Of a stretch of DNA of 58,468 nucleotides, positions 10,008-23,263 are shown piece after piece (the first letter of the stretch is position 1; each line of letters starts with the position of its first letter). The DNA comes from Haplomitrium mnioides (Eukaryota; Marchantiophyta; Haplomitriopsida; Calobryales). A program made the position numbers and the translations under genes. Below the pieces are notes generated by a model. That model was not told the DNA's origin and did no database searches. It saw only the letters and a program-made list of their open reading frames with translations. Location of the stretch: NCBI GenBank assembly GCA_049999725.1, contig JBNGIS010037902.1:43962-102429 (forward strand). Reading direction: 5' to 3'.

Positions 10008-10351
10008 TGTGAAAGAACTCAAAGACCAACTTCCAAGCAAGTAGAAAATTCAAGATAACTCTAGTAGAGTTACACAACTCAAGGTCAATAAGCAAACCAA
10101 AGCCAAGAGTGCTAAGCCAAGTTGCTAAATTGAATTGAAAGGAACTCGAGAATGAAGAGTGGGGCTTTGAATCCCTTCTATTTATACAAGAGAATAGGAT
10201 GTCATCCTTCTTTCTTCACTTACAAGTCACTCCTAATTTCAACCCTAAATTGATCACTTAGAAGTCACTTTTAATTTCAACCCTTAAACTCTAAAAGTGA
10301 CCTTCTACCAATTCCTTCACTCCTCTTTATTTTATTTTAAATAGCACAACA
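10008..10351 (-). repeat. Gypsy family 1 5' LTR (copy A), 344 bp
   Basis: It runs TG..CA between TGTGAAAGAACTC and AGCACAACA on the plus strand. The minus strand carries a TATA box within CTTGTATAAATAG. It is clearly similar to 24688-25096 and 32525-32825, including repeated AAGTGACTT-type blocks. No second LTR of this copy is in the window. Confidence 0.88.
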
Positions 10352-12338
10352 TTAGCCTTGTACTATTACAATAAGTGACTTTGTTAGTTTAATATTTTTT
10401 TAACAAATTTTGTATGTTTTGTTCAACTTTTGATCTAAGTAGTATTGATGTGAAACTTGAAAATATTAATAGTAAATTTTTAATGTTCTTAGTATATTCA
10501 AAGTTAGTTGATGTTTAGCTTTTTTTTTAAATTTCAAAAGAAATACTTATAAAGTTTCACTATAAAATAATTTTTGAATATAATATCTACATCAAATAAG
10601 CAATTTAATGTATAAAAAATAATTTTTTCTCCAAAAACAAGTTCAATAACGTTAAATTTAAAAATTTAATAGCTTAATGTTGAAAATTGGTATTTGAAAT
10701 TCGCAAATAAAAAAAAAACTCAATAGTTGTTTTTTATTCAAAGTAGCAATTGTTTTTAAAGAATCAAGAAAATTAAGTAAGGTTGTTACTTTTTCCCTAT
10801 TGATAGTACTTCATTGGAGAGTTTGTTGTTGTAGACAACATCCATTTCTACACACTAATCAACATTGTTTTTCTCATAGACTTACAACCACAAATATTTC
10901 ACCTTTAGTGTAGCCTCCACCGATTTGGCATTTGTATTCAACCATCACCAAGTTTGGTAGTCATTTTTCTCAATTCTTGTTTCAAATAGCCTCAATGAGC
11001 TCAAACTTTCTCTCATATGCAGAAAGAGATCAAGTGTTGTTGTTTGAAACTCGTCAAAGAGAGGAAAGTTTGTGACAACAATGAATTTGGAAATTGAGTG
11101 ATCATCAAGTCATAGGTCTTCATTACAACTAGAGAAGAAAAACTCAAAGTGATTGGAAGACCTTTACTTCTCACAATAGAAAGTCTTACTTTACTAAAAA
11201 ATTGTACAGAATCATTTTTTATTTATTACATGTTATTTCTTGAAACAACTACTTCAGAGTTAAAGACCGACAATAGGAATTGAAAGCGATTGGGCGATCA
11301 ACCATTCTTTCCAAAAATCTATGTTGTATACACATTTGTATATTATATTGATCAATTATTCTTTTTTGCTTTTGGTCTAATACTTTGAAAAGAGCCATGA
11401 AAAAAACTTTTAATAATCACTTCTTGATCAATTAATGAGCAAAAAAAAAAATTCATAGTGATCAAATGATTACTCTTTGTCTTGACTCAAGATGGTTTTG
11501 TAGAATATAATTGTTTGGTCACTTTAGAGGATTTCAAATTCAGCCAAATTTTTAATTTTTTTTAGGAGCATGGCATAAACCATCCATTACAAATTTCTAT
11601 CAAAAATAACACTAAAGCAAAAATTAATAAAAAAGAAATTTTATTTCTAGAGTTATGTTTGAGTTTATGATTCATATGGTATCTTCTAATTATGAAAGTA
11701 ATTATTCAATATATAGCATGATGGAGATCTAAAACAATTTCTCTTTTACAATAGTCACTCTAATGGGATAAGCAATGATAAAAAAAAATGCCCTTCCAAG
11801 TGGCTACAAAGTTTTTGAGTTGGGAATGTTTGTCTATCACTCATAATATTGAAGGGGAAAGTGACATCTAATAAGATAATGATATTTTTTTAATACTTTA
11901 ACTACACCATCCACAAAGTAGTGGTACTTGTAGGTTGAAAAGTTGTTGCTAAAGATTAGATGTTTTCTATATACCAAATAGTTAGGTATACATGTTTATA
12001 CCCTTTAAGGCAACTAACTTGCACTTTCTTAATGCTAAGCTTTATTGCCATTGTGAAGCTCTCTACTTAACGAGAGACAAATGCTAAATAGCTTTACCCA
12101 ACCATAAGATAAAGAACTTGATTGTTAAAGTACAAAAATGCTACATAGACCCAACTTAAGTTAAGTGGCTTTTGGAAAGGATTTACAACAAAGACATCTA
12201 CATCACGCAACTTTTCTTTAAAAGAACTTAAAGATAGAGCTAAAGAGAGTAATGAAATGTCAAGATGGATAGAAGATCATAAATGATAGAAGTCAAATTT
12301 CTACACTTGAGTCAAATCATGTGTCAGTATACATGATT
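10352..12338. other. AT-rich region without recognised genes
   Basis: It is AT-rich with many short homopolymers and frequent stops in all frames. No domain or terminal repeat was recognised. It is probably old decayed repeat sequence. Confidence 0.5.
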
Positions 12339-12484
12339 GTTGTAGTACAAATATAACATGTTGGCTTGTGTACGTATATTGTGACAACTACACTCATGGG
12401 AGGCATATAGTGTTGTAGTACGAATATAACATGTTGGCTTGTGTACGTATATTGTGACAACTACACTCTTGGGAAGCATATAGA
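12339..12484. repeat. 73-bp direct tandem duplication
   Basis: GTTGTAGTAC...GCATATAG occurs at 12339-12411 and again at 12412-12484 with only a few substitutions, so it is fairly recent. Confidence 0.93.
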
Positions 12485-15400
12485 AGTTGGTTGATTTGCT
12501 TGAGAACAATTGTAGCATGAGAAATCCTACAATCCTTGTCTAGTTCTCTTGTTGTGATGTTCAGGTAAGGTATGGTTGGGTTGCTCCAAGGGAATTATGT
12601 AGGTGAAGATGGGAGTGTAAATAACCTTCACACTTTCCAAGGTATACTGCCGAACAGCCTATCTAGAGAATTCCCCAATTGTGGTGGTACTAACATCAAC
12701 CAAAAACACGGGTGGTTGTGAGGGAGTCTTTTTTTTTTCCCTCAAGGCTGAGGTAGATCCTCCATACAACCTGTGGATAATGGCTGGGCTATGTGTGCAA
12801 GGGCTGCATTTGGCTCTTGTTTAGGGTGAGATAACAATTTCCAGCAATAAATAAAACACTAAAGCATCTGATTCAATTTTGTTTTGGAAGGGGAAAAATG
12901 CAACTATCTCCAAGGACAAGCATGAGTATAAACACCAAAACGGTTGTGGTAGATATGTGAAATAATAAATTAATGAAATAACAAGTTTAAATTAATATTG
13001 ATTTAGCTTTGTCTTCTCTAAACTCAATGGCTCTTTGAGATTATTTTTCTTGACAATAGATAGTGCTCATAGACATATGAGCTTCCCCTTACAAGGTATA
13101 GGATAACAATTATACATAATACCCTTGAACAAACAACCCAAATAGAACTGCTTTCTTTAGAGAACAACCACTGATAACTTCAATTACGGGAAGGGTCTTG
13201 ATCCTCCACACCCTGGTTTAACAGAACACATGCAAAACAGTCCCATATGGTTACGTGTACCCTTGCCACCAGCTCCCAGTTCATCTGATCTGGACATTGG
13301 GAGGAAATCGTTCGAACTAGAGAGCCAATTCTGTTGTTTTGGAATTATTTTTTGAAATAGAATCCCTCGTACTGTTCTTCTCTCTTTTAAGACTTATTGT
13401 TCTTCCACTCTCTCACTACCTTCCACCTTGCTGGACCTCCAGAATTTTGTTTGTCTTCACCACTCTATCATACCTTCTAGGGTGTTCACCTTACTTCTCA
13501 TTGCCTTATTTTGTTTCTCCTACAGCATGTTGTAATTTCTCCTACACCGGTTCACAATTCCTAGGCATCACCTTTTTTTTTTCTCTCTCGGTACCCCTAC
13601 AACTTACTTCATTTACCTTCCTAACCAATATATCCCCCATCACACAACTCTTCACCTACCAATAACCCTACCAAGTCTCTGCACTTCATCCAATACTGTG
13701 ATTTCCAACCCATAGTTGGGACTTGCTATACCCCCTCTTCAAAATTCTGCTCTTAATTGCCTACTACTCCTCCTACAGACCTCTACACCCAGCCATACAA
13801 CTTACCACCATCCTTCAACCTGCATCAAATTTGGACTTGTCTAGACTCCTCTGTTGTTTTGTTTTCACTTCCCCAATCCACCAGACCTTATCCCAAACAG
13901 AAGTGGAACCATCCTCTTTGTTAGGCCCAACAGCCCTCTGAATTTCCTTCCACCCACTAAAACAAATTGATGAGTTTCTTTCTTCGTCTTAAAGCCCAAT
14001 GCGTTTCTCTGATATTTTTTTGCAGGCCTCAACAACTTCACCCCCTACCTGTTGCTTCATTCATTCCACAACCCATAACCCTTCCTCCTATTTATTTACT
14101 GAATTTGTTCAAGCACCTCCCCCTGGCCACCTCAATCCATTGCACTGTTCAGTCCAGCATCTCTGGGCTGGATCTCTTTTCAGTCTACCAATTGTGACTC
14201 CCTCTTACTTCCTATGGATACAGCCATTTACATGTTGTTACACCTCTTTACGGCTTTGTGTCCTGTGGGCTGGATCTCCTACCTAGGAATAGACTGCACA
14301 CAACTCCTTGCTGCTTAATTGCAAGGCCCAACACAGCGCTGCAATTTTTTAATTCCCCCTAAACAGCTAGCTTGATGGTATACTTCAGCAGAATCTCCTC
14401 GAAGAGCCTTGCCTGTCCAGCTTCTCCTATTTTGTTTTGCTGCGTCAATCTCTGCTTGCATAAAACCATTTTACTCCTCAGAAGTGCCCTTGAACCCCAT
14501 TCAGACTTGCACCCACTCCCTCCATGAAGTCCCGCGTGGACAGGAGCATCCACGACTCCTCCCTTCATCCCTGAATTGTTGCTCAAATCTCTCCTGTTCT
14601 ACCCTTGGCCTCAATAAGGGTCTTCGTCGATGCCATCACAGAATTCTGCTACTGCGAGCCTCCAACATACAACCGAGGCAACATCATCAGAACTAGCCTC
14701 GATCCTGCCCAAGCAAAGTTCAAGCTCTCTTACCCAGCATCTCCACATCGAGCACCTCCCTCATATCTTGCTAGCTGCACCCACTAGGCCAGCCGATCCA
14801 ACAAGAGACTAGGACACTTCCTTTGCTGAGAAAGGACTGCTCGAAGAAGTCTTCATCTACAAATCAAATCGCTTCACAAGGCCTTCTCTATTGCATGATA
14901 CATTCGTGAAGTATCCATGGCTCCTCTCTGAACTTCATGGAAAATCTGCATACAATCTCCTCTGCTGCACAAAAGAAACCTGGTCGACAGAGAATCCTCT
15001 CTTACAATCATAAAGTCTGCTTTACAAGTCTTCCTCGATGAAATGCATATGCCTCACATGATCCGTCGCAACCTTTCTCGAATGTGGGAGTTCACCTAGC
15101 TCATAGCAGAGGAATGACTTTTTCCCAAGCACATCATCTAGTGAAGAACGTTGCCATACAGTCCATCACTACACCACCCCATTCATTTTATACTCTCTGC
15201 CTTCTCAAACCCAACCTTGTTTGCAAAAGTTTGATCGCTTCTCCGGTGGACATCTCCCTCAAACTTCAAGGCTGCCTCTTCATAGAAAACCATTAGAATC
15301 GTCTCAGATTCTGCTTTCACCAAGGCTACTCCCACGAACCTCAAGGGCTGGCCCTCGAACATTCTGCGTCAACATTCCTCCTCAAATCTGTCCTTGACGC

Positions 15401-15683
15401 AGGTCTTCAACGGCTTCTCCGAATTAGCCGTATCGAAAAAACATCGTGCATCTCTCTCCTTGAAATATCCTTCAATGCCCGGGGATACTTCTTCAAGAAA
15501 AACTAGAATGATCAACCGAGATTTTGATCTCCTTCTGCAGCAAAATTCTCCACCAGCAAGTTTCATGCTTCAACCACCTAACGCCTTGCAGCGTTAGCTT
15601 TTCACACAATCCACAAAAGGAATCTCACCAAGTTTCTCCCTTCCGGCTATCAGGCTGTTCAAAAATTCTTCCACCTTCAACAA
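12485..15683. other. No gene recognised; C/T-rich block upstream of gypsy family 2
   Basis: 12485-13330 is mixed AT-rich sequence. 13330-15680 is pyrimidine-rich on the plus strand with several open frames under 110 codons. None shows a domain, and they overlap in different frames. The block ends where the family 2 5' LTR starts. It may be an unrecognised repeat. Confidence 0.45.
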
Positions 15684-17620
15684 AAAAAACTCCTCGTGAT
15701 ATTGGCGGTATGAGGCACTAGTGAAAATTTCGCGAGTTTAGAGGCATCACCAAGGCATTTCTCTGTTTACATTCCAAGGACATTCTGATGATCAAGATAG
15801 GCAATCTGAAGGGAGGGAGCAGTTGACTACTCATCTATAAATGAAGAAATCATAAGCCGGATGATGGGAGGACAGAAGACCCTTGAGAGACATTACAAAG
15901 AGACTCACCATGAGGCTCAAGATGGAACAATCTCAAGGGGATAGAATTCACAACCAAGGAATGAAGACCATGCAAGCAAGGACATAATCGACAATTCAAA
16001 GGAAGAAAGGGAGCTTTAGGCAATATGGAGTGTTCCGTCCTTCATTCTTGACTATATGGGTCGTGGCAGGGCTTGATAGAGAGAAGACGAGAAGGCGCTC
16101 TAAGTGCAATTGGAATCGAAAAGAACAAGGGAGAATGAAGAGGGTGACGACATTTGAAAGGAAGTGTCAACACAAGGTTTCAGAGGGCGCTTTGATCTTT
16201 CGAGTGTCATCCGGTCTGATCAGAGTACAATAGTTAACTATACGAAAGTTGTCCTTTTTTATAAGGTGCAGCGGTCCAACTTCCCTATGGAAGACAACAT
16301 CAGGCGGCACTTTATCGAAAGAATGCAAAGATTAGGTAAAACCGTCGCTTATTGGGTCCACCATCGATTATCGTGTCTTCCATCGTCTGTCTAGTGCAAT
16401 CGGGTTTATCAGATCGTTTTGATATTCCTTTTTTGGTCAAGGTGATCTTTCTTTTCGAATCAATCTATAGAATGGTTGAACATCGGCATCCTCAAAACAC
16501 ATGTTGCCATTTGAGCACTTGGTACAATATTCAAATTATAATGGAGTGTTTCTCACTACCGTTCGATGGAGAAGCTTCCAAGCAAAGGTTGTGATGGAAA
16601 ACGAGCAAGGAAGGGACAAAAAAGCTGAGAGTATAGATATCTTCACTTTGAAGTGTGAGGAGTTGGTGCGGTTAACCAAGCGTGGATGCATACAAGTGTG
16701 TGCATTGATTCATTGTTGATGTAGTCGACGATGCATTGAGGTTGAGAGATTGATCTTATGCTCGTGGCTGATGATCTTGTGCACGGGGAGGAATAAAGAA
16801 CAAAGAGCGGATTCTTGTGACACATCAATTGAAGCAAGTGTACTCGCGTGGGAGGGCTATAAAGAGTGGAGGTGGATTGGAGGGGCACAAAGAATCGTTG
16901 GTCAGGAGACACTAGAGGCTCAAGCGGTCTAGGTGTACTCATTCTTGGAGGCGAACGAGCGTTCGGAGGTGGATCAATACTTGAAGGAGACAAGAGTTCG
17001 TTTGGCATAGGATTCGTGGGAGGCAGCCAAGTGGGGACCTCAGGTTATATCAGTTTGTGATTGTGCAAAAGCGTTAGCCCTGATAACATTATAAGGCCAT
17101 TGCAGGTAAGTACTTCACAAGGGGCCGAAGGCAAGGGGTGGCTGCGTTAGTGCCTACACATTGCAAAGAAGATCTAGTGGAGTGGATTCCAGTAGTTGAA
17201 AGGACTATCTTCCAAGGGTGGAAGTTAAACAAGACCTCTTTTGAGCTTGTGGAAGTAAAAGCAAGACCTTGTAGCAATGGAAGCAGATAAAGTATCTACA
17301 TAGGGTGAGTGGGGGGCTGAAGTGCAAAGTGTTGCGGGGGTGATTGTGGTGGTGTGAGAAGGTCGTTGGTCGTTTGCGCTCTATGATTTTGCTATGTGAA
17401 TAGTGTGGATATGGTGTATAAGACTCTATTGTATTAAATGTAAATATGTGTTAGAAAATCTGCAAGGAAGTAGTACAGTGCAATTCAGTGATAGCAAGGA
17501 TGACTTTGTGTATTTTCTGTGCAGAGGCTTGAATTGAACTCTTAGAAGTAGTTTTGTAATTATACCCTCTTAGAGCCATGTATATATGAAGTCTTGAAGC
17601 CACCTGGAGACCAAGAATTG
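15684..17620 (+). repeat. Gypsy family 2 5' LTR (boundaries approximate)
   Basis: It matches 20850-22887 along its length through ordered shared blocks, including AGATAGGCAATC, GGTTGAGAGATTGATCTT, GTGTACTCGCGT and CATGTATATATGAAG. The two LTRs differ by substitutions and by about 100 bp of indels, so the insertion is old. A clear TG start and CA end could not be fixed here. Confidence 0.82.
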
Positions 17621-18099
17621 TTGGCCTACTAGTGAAAAAGATCTAAACAAGTGTGGTGTTGGCTTGGGGTTGTGGTTGAAGAAGAGATATTGGGTTGTAG
17701 TTTCTTGGGGGTCAGTGTTGAGGGTGGGCACTGCTAGGCAACACATAGCTATTAGTGCGCAGAAGTAATAAATCAGATTCTGAGGCCTTCTCATGAAAGA
17801 CCAGATTATCTTTGTGTCTTTCTTTTCTCCTCCGAATAACGCCTTCGGGAGTTCAGACCGTGGAGAGAGGCTCGACATAATTTTTTGTGAGCACGTGACA
17901 TAGTGAAGTGGTAAAGTCTAGGACTGCCCAATCATGGCCATAGTGGGGAAGTTGATCAAAGATAGCCAATTGTATAAAAGGCAATTAAGTGAACTGCTAA
18001 TGGGAGCTAAGAGATGAAGAAGATTACCGTGAGTAGAGGTGTTGGCCGGTCTGACTTTGGTGTACGAAGATATGGGAGCCCCCCAAAATTGACATTCAG
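17621..18099 (+). other. Family 2 leader/gag remnant, unresolved
   Basis: It lies between the 5' LTR and protease. No clear primer binding site or gag domain was identified. The shortness of this interval suggests that gag has been deleted. Confidence 0.4.
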
Positions 18100-18770
18100 A
18101 TTGTTGAGTGTACACTCTTGCTAGTGCTAGTGGATGGAGGGGCAAGAGTCAAGATCATGATTGAGGAGACTCCACACCATTTGAGATTCAAGGAATTCTA
18201 ACCGATAGCTCAAGTCATGAGATTGGTCAATAGGTCAAGGGTTAAGCTCTTGGGAGCTTTGTTGCAAGTACCCACCACCATTGGCGGCACAGAGTTCAAA
18301 TTGAATAACTTGGTGATGCAGCTAGCACAGACCTCTCCTTTCCCTGTTCTGATCCAAAGATTGTGGTTGTATGGAGCTCAAGTCTTGCACAATTGGGGGA
18401 ATTCTACTTTGGTGTTTGCCACGGAGAAATAAGAGGTCTATTATGAGGCAATACCACACTAGGGGGAGATGCACGCTGAGGTGGAGTATGACAGTGAATG
18501 GTTGGAGGAAGAGGTTGAATCGGAGTGTCATTATTGGGTTGAGTTGGTTAGTGAGGCCACAAAAGAAGATCTCTTGGAGGAGGGTGAAGTAGCACTCAAG
18601 TAGATAGATGTAGCGAGGAGTACAGTAGCTCGATCTGGTGTGGAAGAGGCTGTTGAGACGATCAAGGAGAGTGAGAGGGCTGAATTAGAGCTAAAAGGGG
18701 AGTTGGGGCTCATCAGCATGCACATCCATGAAGAAAACAGAAGTGGAGCACATATGGTGCTGAAAAATTC
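18100..18770 (+). pseudogene. Gypsy family 2 aspartic protease region
   Basis: LVDGGARVKIM contains the DGGA active-site variant at 18133-18144, which some plant gypsy lineages use in place of DSGA. After one stop the frame 18217-18432 reads MRLVNRSRVKLLG, TTIGGTEFKLNNL and IQRLWLYGAQVLHNWGNSTL. The family pattern there is 'IGG..F' then 'GRPWLY.A.V..DWG'. An acidic Glu-rich stretch follows to about 18770. Confidence 0.75.
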
Positions 18771-18873
18771 CAACCCGATGCAAGGAGGATTACGTTGGCA
18801 ACCCTAGAGGAGGAAGATGACCCGCCCTAGAGGAATGAAGTATGAGTGGTAAGAGCTGCAAAACATAAAAAAG

Positions 18874-19860
18874 GTGGTCATACATGAGGGTCAAAAATTC
18901 CAAGCGGGAGTGGGATTACCCATGGCTGAAGAGGTAGCCTTGATTCAAACCCTCACAAATTTCAGTCATGTCTTTCCTTGGAGTAACAATTACCTGAAGG
19001 GAGTTCCAAGAGAATTGCAAGAGCATTGTATCGATTTGGAGACTATGGCTATATCAATAACGCAACGTCAATATCGAATGAATCCTAGATTCTCCTTGAT
19101 AGTGAAAAAGGAGATCGACAAGTTGTTGGAGGCTGGTTTTATCTATCTTGTATTGAGAAGCGAGTGGGCGTCGCCTCTAGTAGTGGTGCCAATGAAACAG
19201 GGTTGGATAGGAAATAGAAGATTCAAGTTTTCTAAAATTTCCAGAGGTTGGACGAGGCAACAAAGAAGGATCATTACCTATTGTCGTTCACTAATGGGGT
19301 GTTGGACTAAGTGGTGGGGCTCAAAGTTTGGAGCTTCATAGATGGCTACTTGGGATGCAATCAGATTAGGATCAGAGAGGAGGACCAGGTTAAGAAGACA
19401 TTCACTAGAGAAATGGGGGGAGTTTGCCTTCTATAAGATGCCTTTCGGACAGTCGCTGCAATGCGTTTGGAACATTTCAAAGGATGATGATGAATATCTT
19501 CCATGATTACTTGAGAAAACTTTTGGAGATTTTCATTGATGACTTTGTGATGTACAAGAAGATCTGTAACCATGAGCGAAATGTTGGGCTCACTTTCCAG
19601 CGTTGCTAGGAGACGGGACTGCGATTGCATCCAAGGAAGTGCTTCTTCGGAGCAAAGGAAAGGGTGCTTCTCGGCCACAAAATACCAAGCCAAGAAATTG
19701 AAGTGGACCAAAAGAAGGTCAACGTCTAGATGAAGGTGTCATTTCCCACCAATGTGAAGGAGGTGCAAGGTCTCTTGGGATGCATGGGCTACTACCAGAG
19801 ATTCATTGCCTAGTTTGCCTTATTAGCCCTACCTCTCATAGGAATGACAAAGGGGGAAAA
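18874..19860 (+). pseudogene. Gypsy family 2 reverse transcriptase
   Basis: The first frame (18874-19341) carries FSHVFPWSNNYLKGVP, QRQYRMNPRFS, VKKEIDKLLEAGFI and SEWASPLVVVP. A damaged YHQIRI-like segment follows at about 19345. From 19424 other frames give the catalytic FIDDFVMY (FIDD at 19532-19543), GLRLHPRKCFFGAKERVLLGH and TNVKEVQGLLGCMGYYQRFI. At least two frameshifts and several stops lie between these parts. Confidence 0.87.
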
Positions 19861-20393
19861 TGAATTTCAGCCTACTTCTGAGAGGTTTTCCAGTTTCCAT
19901 GAGCTAAAAAAATGACTCGAATGCACCAGTGCTCATGCCGCCTAGCAGGGAGAAGGATTTCCATATCATGATTGAACATGTCGGGCTTCTTCATAGGAGC
20001 TATATTTAGTCAGCTAAATGAGAAAGGCCAAGACCATCCCATTTACTTTGCAAACAAGTTCATGTCTTCCATATAGAAAAATTATTCCGCCATCAACCGA
20101 GAGAAAATGGGATCATGGGCAAGATCCTCAGCAAGACCATATTGGCAAACAAGGCCGATTGAGATCTCAAGCTGCTGACAACGACTCACGCATATAATGT
20201 GGCTTAGAAAACCACAATGGGCCACTATCCTTATTTTCTTATCTTCAAACAACTTACATTAGTATCGGTGGAGTTCGAGGTGCTGACAAGAAGGGTGTTG
20301 GAGAAAGGAAGATTGGCGGAGGACCAAAGCAAAGAAGAACTACTACATCAACTACAAGAGTTGGAGGAGATTCAGGAGTGAGCCCCAAAACAA
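19861..20393 (+). pseudogene. Family 2 RNase H / integrase remnants, heavily deleted
   Basis: Short broken matches to the connection and RNase H region lie just after RT. No complete DAS-type RNase H motif or integrase catalytic core was found between RT and the integrase tail at 20394. About a kilobase of the expected coding sequence is therefore missing. Confidence 0.5.
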
Positions 20394-20672
20394 GTGAAGC
20401 ACCAACAGAAGTTGTGGAAAAGGCAACATGACAAGATGCTGAAGCCGATGGACATTCACAAGGGAGATTTGGTGCTATTATACAATAGCAAATTTGTACA
20501 TTTTGTAGAGAAGCTGTACACAAGATGGAGAAGACCCTTTGTGCTCAAAAAGCTTCAGCAAAAAAGGTCCGTAAAGTTGGAAACCTTGACGGGGGAGAAG
20601 ATGACTAATCTGATACATTACGATCACCTGAAGAGGTATGTAAATAGAGAAGAAGATGAGGGGATCTCATGA
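20394..20672 (+). pseudogene. Gypsy family 2 integrase C-terminal domain
   Basis: The open frame of 92 codons has the GPY/F-like tail: HKGDLVLLYNSKF, then KLYTRWRRPFVLKK, then a basic LIHYDHLKRY ending. This domain normally follows the integrase core and contacts DNA. Here the core is deleted. The stop is at 20670-20672, about 165 bp before the polypurine tract. Confidence 0.8.
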
Positions 20673-20836
20673 GGACTTTTTTAGAGTGTCGAGGTGTGTA
20701 CATCAAATGATTAGCCAGGGACTTGTACCATATGTAAATAGGTAGAGTTTTTGTAGGAGAAGTGGAAGTGATAGAGCATAGAGCAACCAAAGAGATAGCC
20801 AAGGAGGATGGGTGTTTGCAGAGTTGCTTCACACTT

Positions 20837-20846
20837 AAAAGGGGAG
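20837..20846 (+). other. Polypurine tract of gypsy family 2
   Basis: AAAAGGGGAG is followed after three bases by TGTTAGCTCG, the apparent LTR start at 20850. Confidence 0.78.
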
Positions 20847-20849
20847 TCA

Positions 20850-22887
20850 TGTTAGCTCGTGACTTGAGGTACTAGGGAAAATTCATGATTTAAGAGGCAT
20901 CACTAGAGTATTTTTATGTTTTTGGGCATGAAGACATTCCTTGGACACTATGGTGATCGAGATAGGCAATCAAGATGGAGGGAGCATTTGACTACTCATT
21001 TAGAAGGGCATCAGAATGAAAAAATGAGAAGCGGGATGACAAGAGGACAAAATACCTTTTAGAGACATTACAAAAGGGACTTGCTATGAGGCTAAGGATG
21101 GAGCCATTTCAAGGGGATTGAATTCGCAACCAAGGAATGAAGACCAAAGGAGCAAGGATGAAATCAATGACTCGAAAGCAGAAAGGGAGCCTAAGCCAAT
21201 ATGGAGCACTACGTCTTTCATTCTTGACTATCAGGGTCATAGCAAAGCTTGACAAAGAGAAGACAAAAAGTTTCTCTAAGTGGAATTGGACTCGAATGGA
21301 ACAAGAGAGAATGAAGAAGGTGACGACATTAAGAAGGAATGTAGCGACAACACAAAGTTTCAAAAGATGCTTTGATCTATTAGGTGTTATCAGGTTTGAT
21401 CAAAGTCCAGCACGTTTCATCCTTTCAATCTTATCTTTCTATTTGAATTTTGTCATTTCAATCGGGTTTGGTTAAGCTATAGAGTTGGATGTACAAAGGC
21501 TATTCTTTCCAATGGGGTAGGGCAGTCCAACGTCCTTGTGGAAGACAATGTCGAGCGGCACTCTATTAGAAGAAGTCAACAGTCAAGTCAAGTCGTCAGC
21601 TATTAGATCTACCATCATCAATGTGGTTCGATCGAGTTTATCAGATCATTTCACTATTCCATTTTGGGTCAGGCCGATCTTTCTTATCAAATCAGTATGT
21701 TAGATGGTTGACCATCAACTTTCTTAGAACAAATGTTGCCGCTTGAGCACTTAGTACAAAGTTCCAATTATGGCGGGGTGTTTCTAACTACTATCTCATG
21801 TAGAAGCATTCAAGTAAGGGTCATGATTGAAAGCAAACAAAGAAGAGACAAATGAGGTGGGAGTATAGATAGCTTTACTTCGAAGTGTGAGGGTTGGCGT
21901 CGTTAGCAAAAGGCGGATGTGTACATGTGTGTGCGTTGATGCATTGTTGATCTCATCGGCAATGCACTAAGGTTGAGAGATTGATCTTGATGCGTTGTTG
22001 ATGATCTTGTGTGATGGGAGCAGCAATAAACAGAGAGAAGGTTCTATTGACACTTCTATTGCAGCGAGTGTACTCGCGTAGAAGGGCTATCAAGAGTGGA
22101 GGTGGACTAGAGGGGCCCAGAGAATCATTGGGCAGAAGGCCCTAGAGGCTCAAGCGATCCAAGTCTACTCATTCTTGAAGGTGAACCAGAGTTCAGAGGT
22201 GGCTCAAAACTTGAACAAGTTGAGAGTTCGTCCAACTTTGGATTCGCGGGAGGCAACCAAGGGGGTCCTTGGGTCATCTTAGTTTCTGATTGTAAAAGAG
22301 CATTTGAGCTGGTGGTGATAAGACGACACTGTTGGCAAGTACTTCAAAATGGGTCGAAGGCAAGGGTGGTTACAATAGTGCTCTCGCACTGTAGAGAAGA
22401 TCCGATTGAGGTTGAGTGGAGTAGGTTCCACCAATCAGAAGGACTATATTACATGGGTGGAAGTTAAACAAGACCTCTTCCGAGCTTGTTGAAATAAAAG
22501 CAAGACTTTCTAGCGATGGAAGAGGATAAACTATCTAGATATGGTGCGTGAGTGGAAGGCCAAAGTGCGAAATGTTGCAAGAGCAACTTTGGTAGTGTTG
22601 GAAGATTGTTGGTTGTCGGTGCTTTGTGCTTTTGCTATGTGAAAAGTGTAGATATAATGTATAAGACTTTGTTCTAATAAGTGTAAATATGTGTTAAAGA
22701 CTCTACATGGTTGTAGAGGAGTCTAGCGTGGTGATAGCAAGGGTGTTGGAGAAGCTCACACACTATATTTATGTGTAGAGGCTTGCATTAAGTTCTTAGA
22801 AGTAGTTTTGTAATTATTCTCTCTTGGAGACATGTATATATGAAGTTTTGAGGCCATCTTGAAAGCCACGAACATCTCAAGCTAGGT
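20850..22887 (+). repeat. Gypsy family 2 3' LTR (end truncated)
   Basis: It is the direct repeat partner of 15684-17620 and starts TGTTAGCTCGTGAC. Its last recognisable shared block (CATGTATATATGAAG) is at 22831. Sequence changes abruptly to minus-strand family 1 gypsy near 22888. Confidence 0.82.
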
Positions 22888-22984
22888 TTGGCCACCACCA
22901 AGTGTGTTGAAGCAACTCCATAGTCTTGTCTACCTCTAGATGCCAAAAGATTGCGCTGTCATGTGCTTTTTGTAAACAAGCCAA

Positions 22985-23263
22985 TCAGAGCATATAATCT
23001 TGTAGAATATATATTTGATAGCCTTGATAGAAAATACCATGTTGAATAGAAAAGACATGATACTCACAATCTTTGACTACCAAACGTTCCCTAATAAGAC
23101 TAATGAATGCATCTTCATGCAATTTTTGTCGAAATTTGTCAAAGTTTGCTTCATCAAGATGCAATATACTAACATTCACAACCTCTAATGTATTTAGTCG
23201 ATGATTTTGTCTTCGTGATAATGCTTTAGAAATGGTATAGAACCTTTCCGGTTTATACTCCAA
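22985..23263 (-). pseudogene. Family 1B RNase H end and integrase start
   Basis: The frame opens with YKPERFYTISKALSRR, a degenerate form of the '..ADALSRR' end of RNase H. It continues into the integrase N-terminal leader (HGIFYQGYQIYILQD). The His/Cys finger lies further on and is cut at the element's end. Confidence 0.75.

Larger units (their letters stand above)
7000..10351 (-). mobile_element. Ty3/gypsy element, family 1, copy A (minus strand, 3' truncated)
   Basis: Read on the minus strand the order is LTR, primer binding site, gag, protease, RT and integrase, which is the gypsy order. The element is cut in the integrase core near 7000, next to the copia LTR, and has no 3' LTR. Stops and frameshifts are spread throughout. 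A second copy lies at 22888-25096, and a solo LTR of the same family at 32525-32825. Confidence 0.9.
15684..22887 (+). mobile_element. Ty3/gypsy element, family 2, with ~2-kb LTRs
   Basis: Two long direct repeats (about 15684-17620 and 20850-22887) flank protease, RT and an integrase C-terminus. A polypurine tract lies just before the second repeat. Anchor pairs are GAGGCACTAG at 15712 with GAGGTACTAG at 20866, and CATGTATATATGAAG at 17577 with 22831. Most of integrase and RNase H is deleted or scrambled. The 3' LTR is cut where family 1 copy B begins. Confidence 0.85.

Noticed and set aside
13330-15600. Cluster of plus-strand frames of 60-108 codons
   Set aside because: Overlapping in different frames, no recognisable domains, biased pyrimidine composition.
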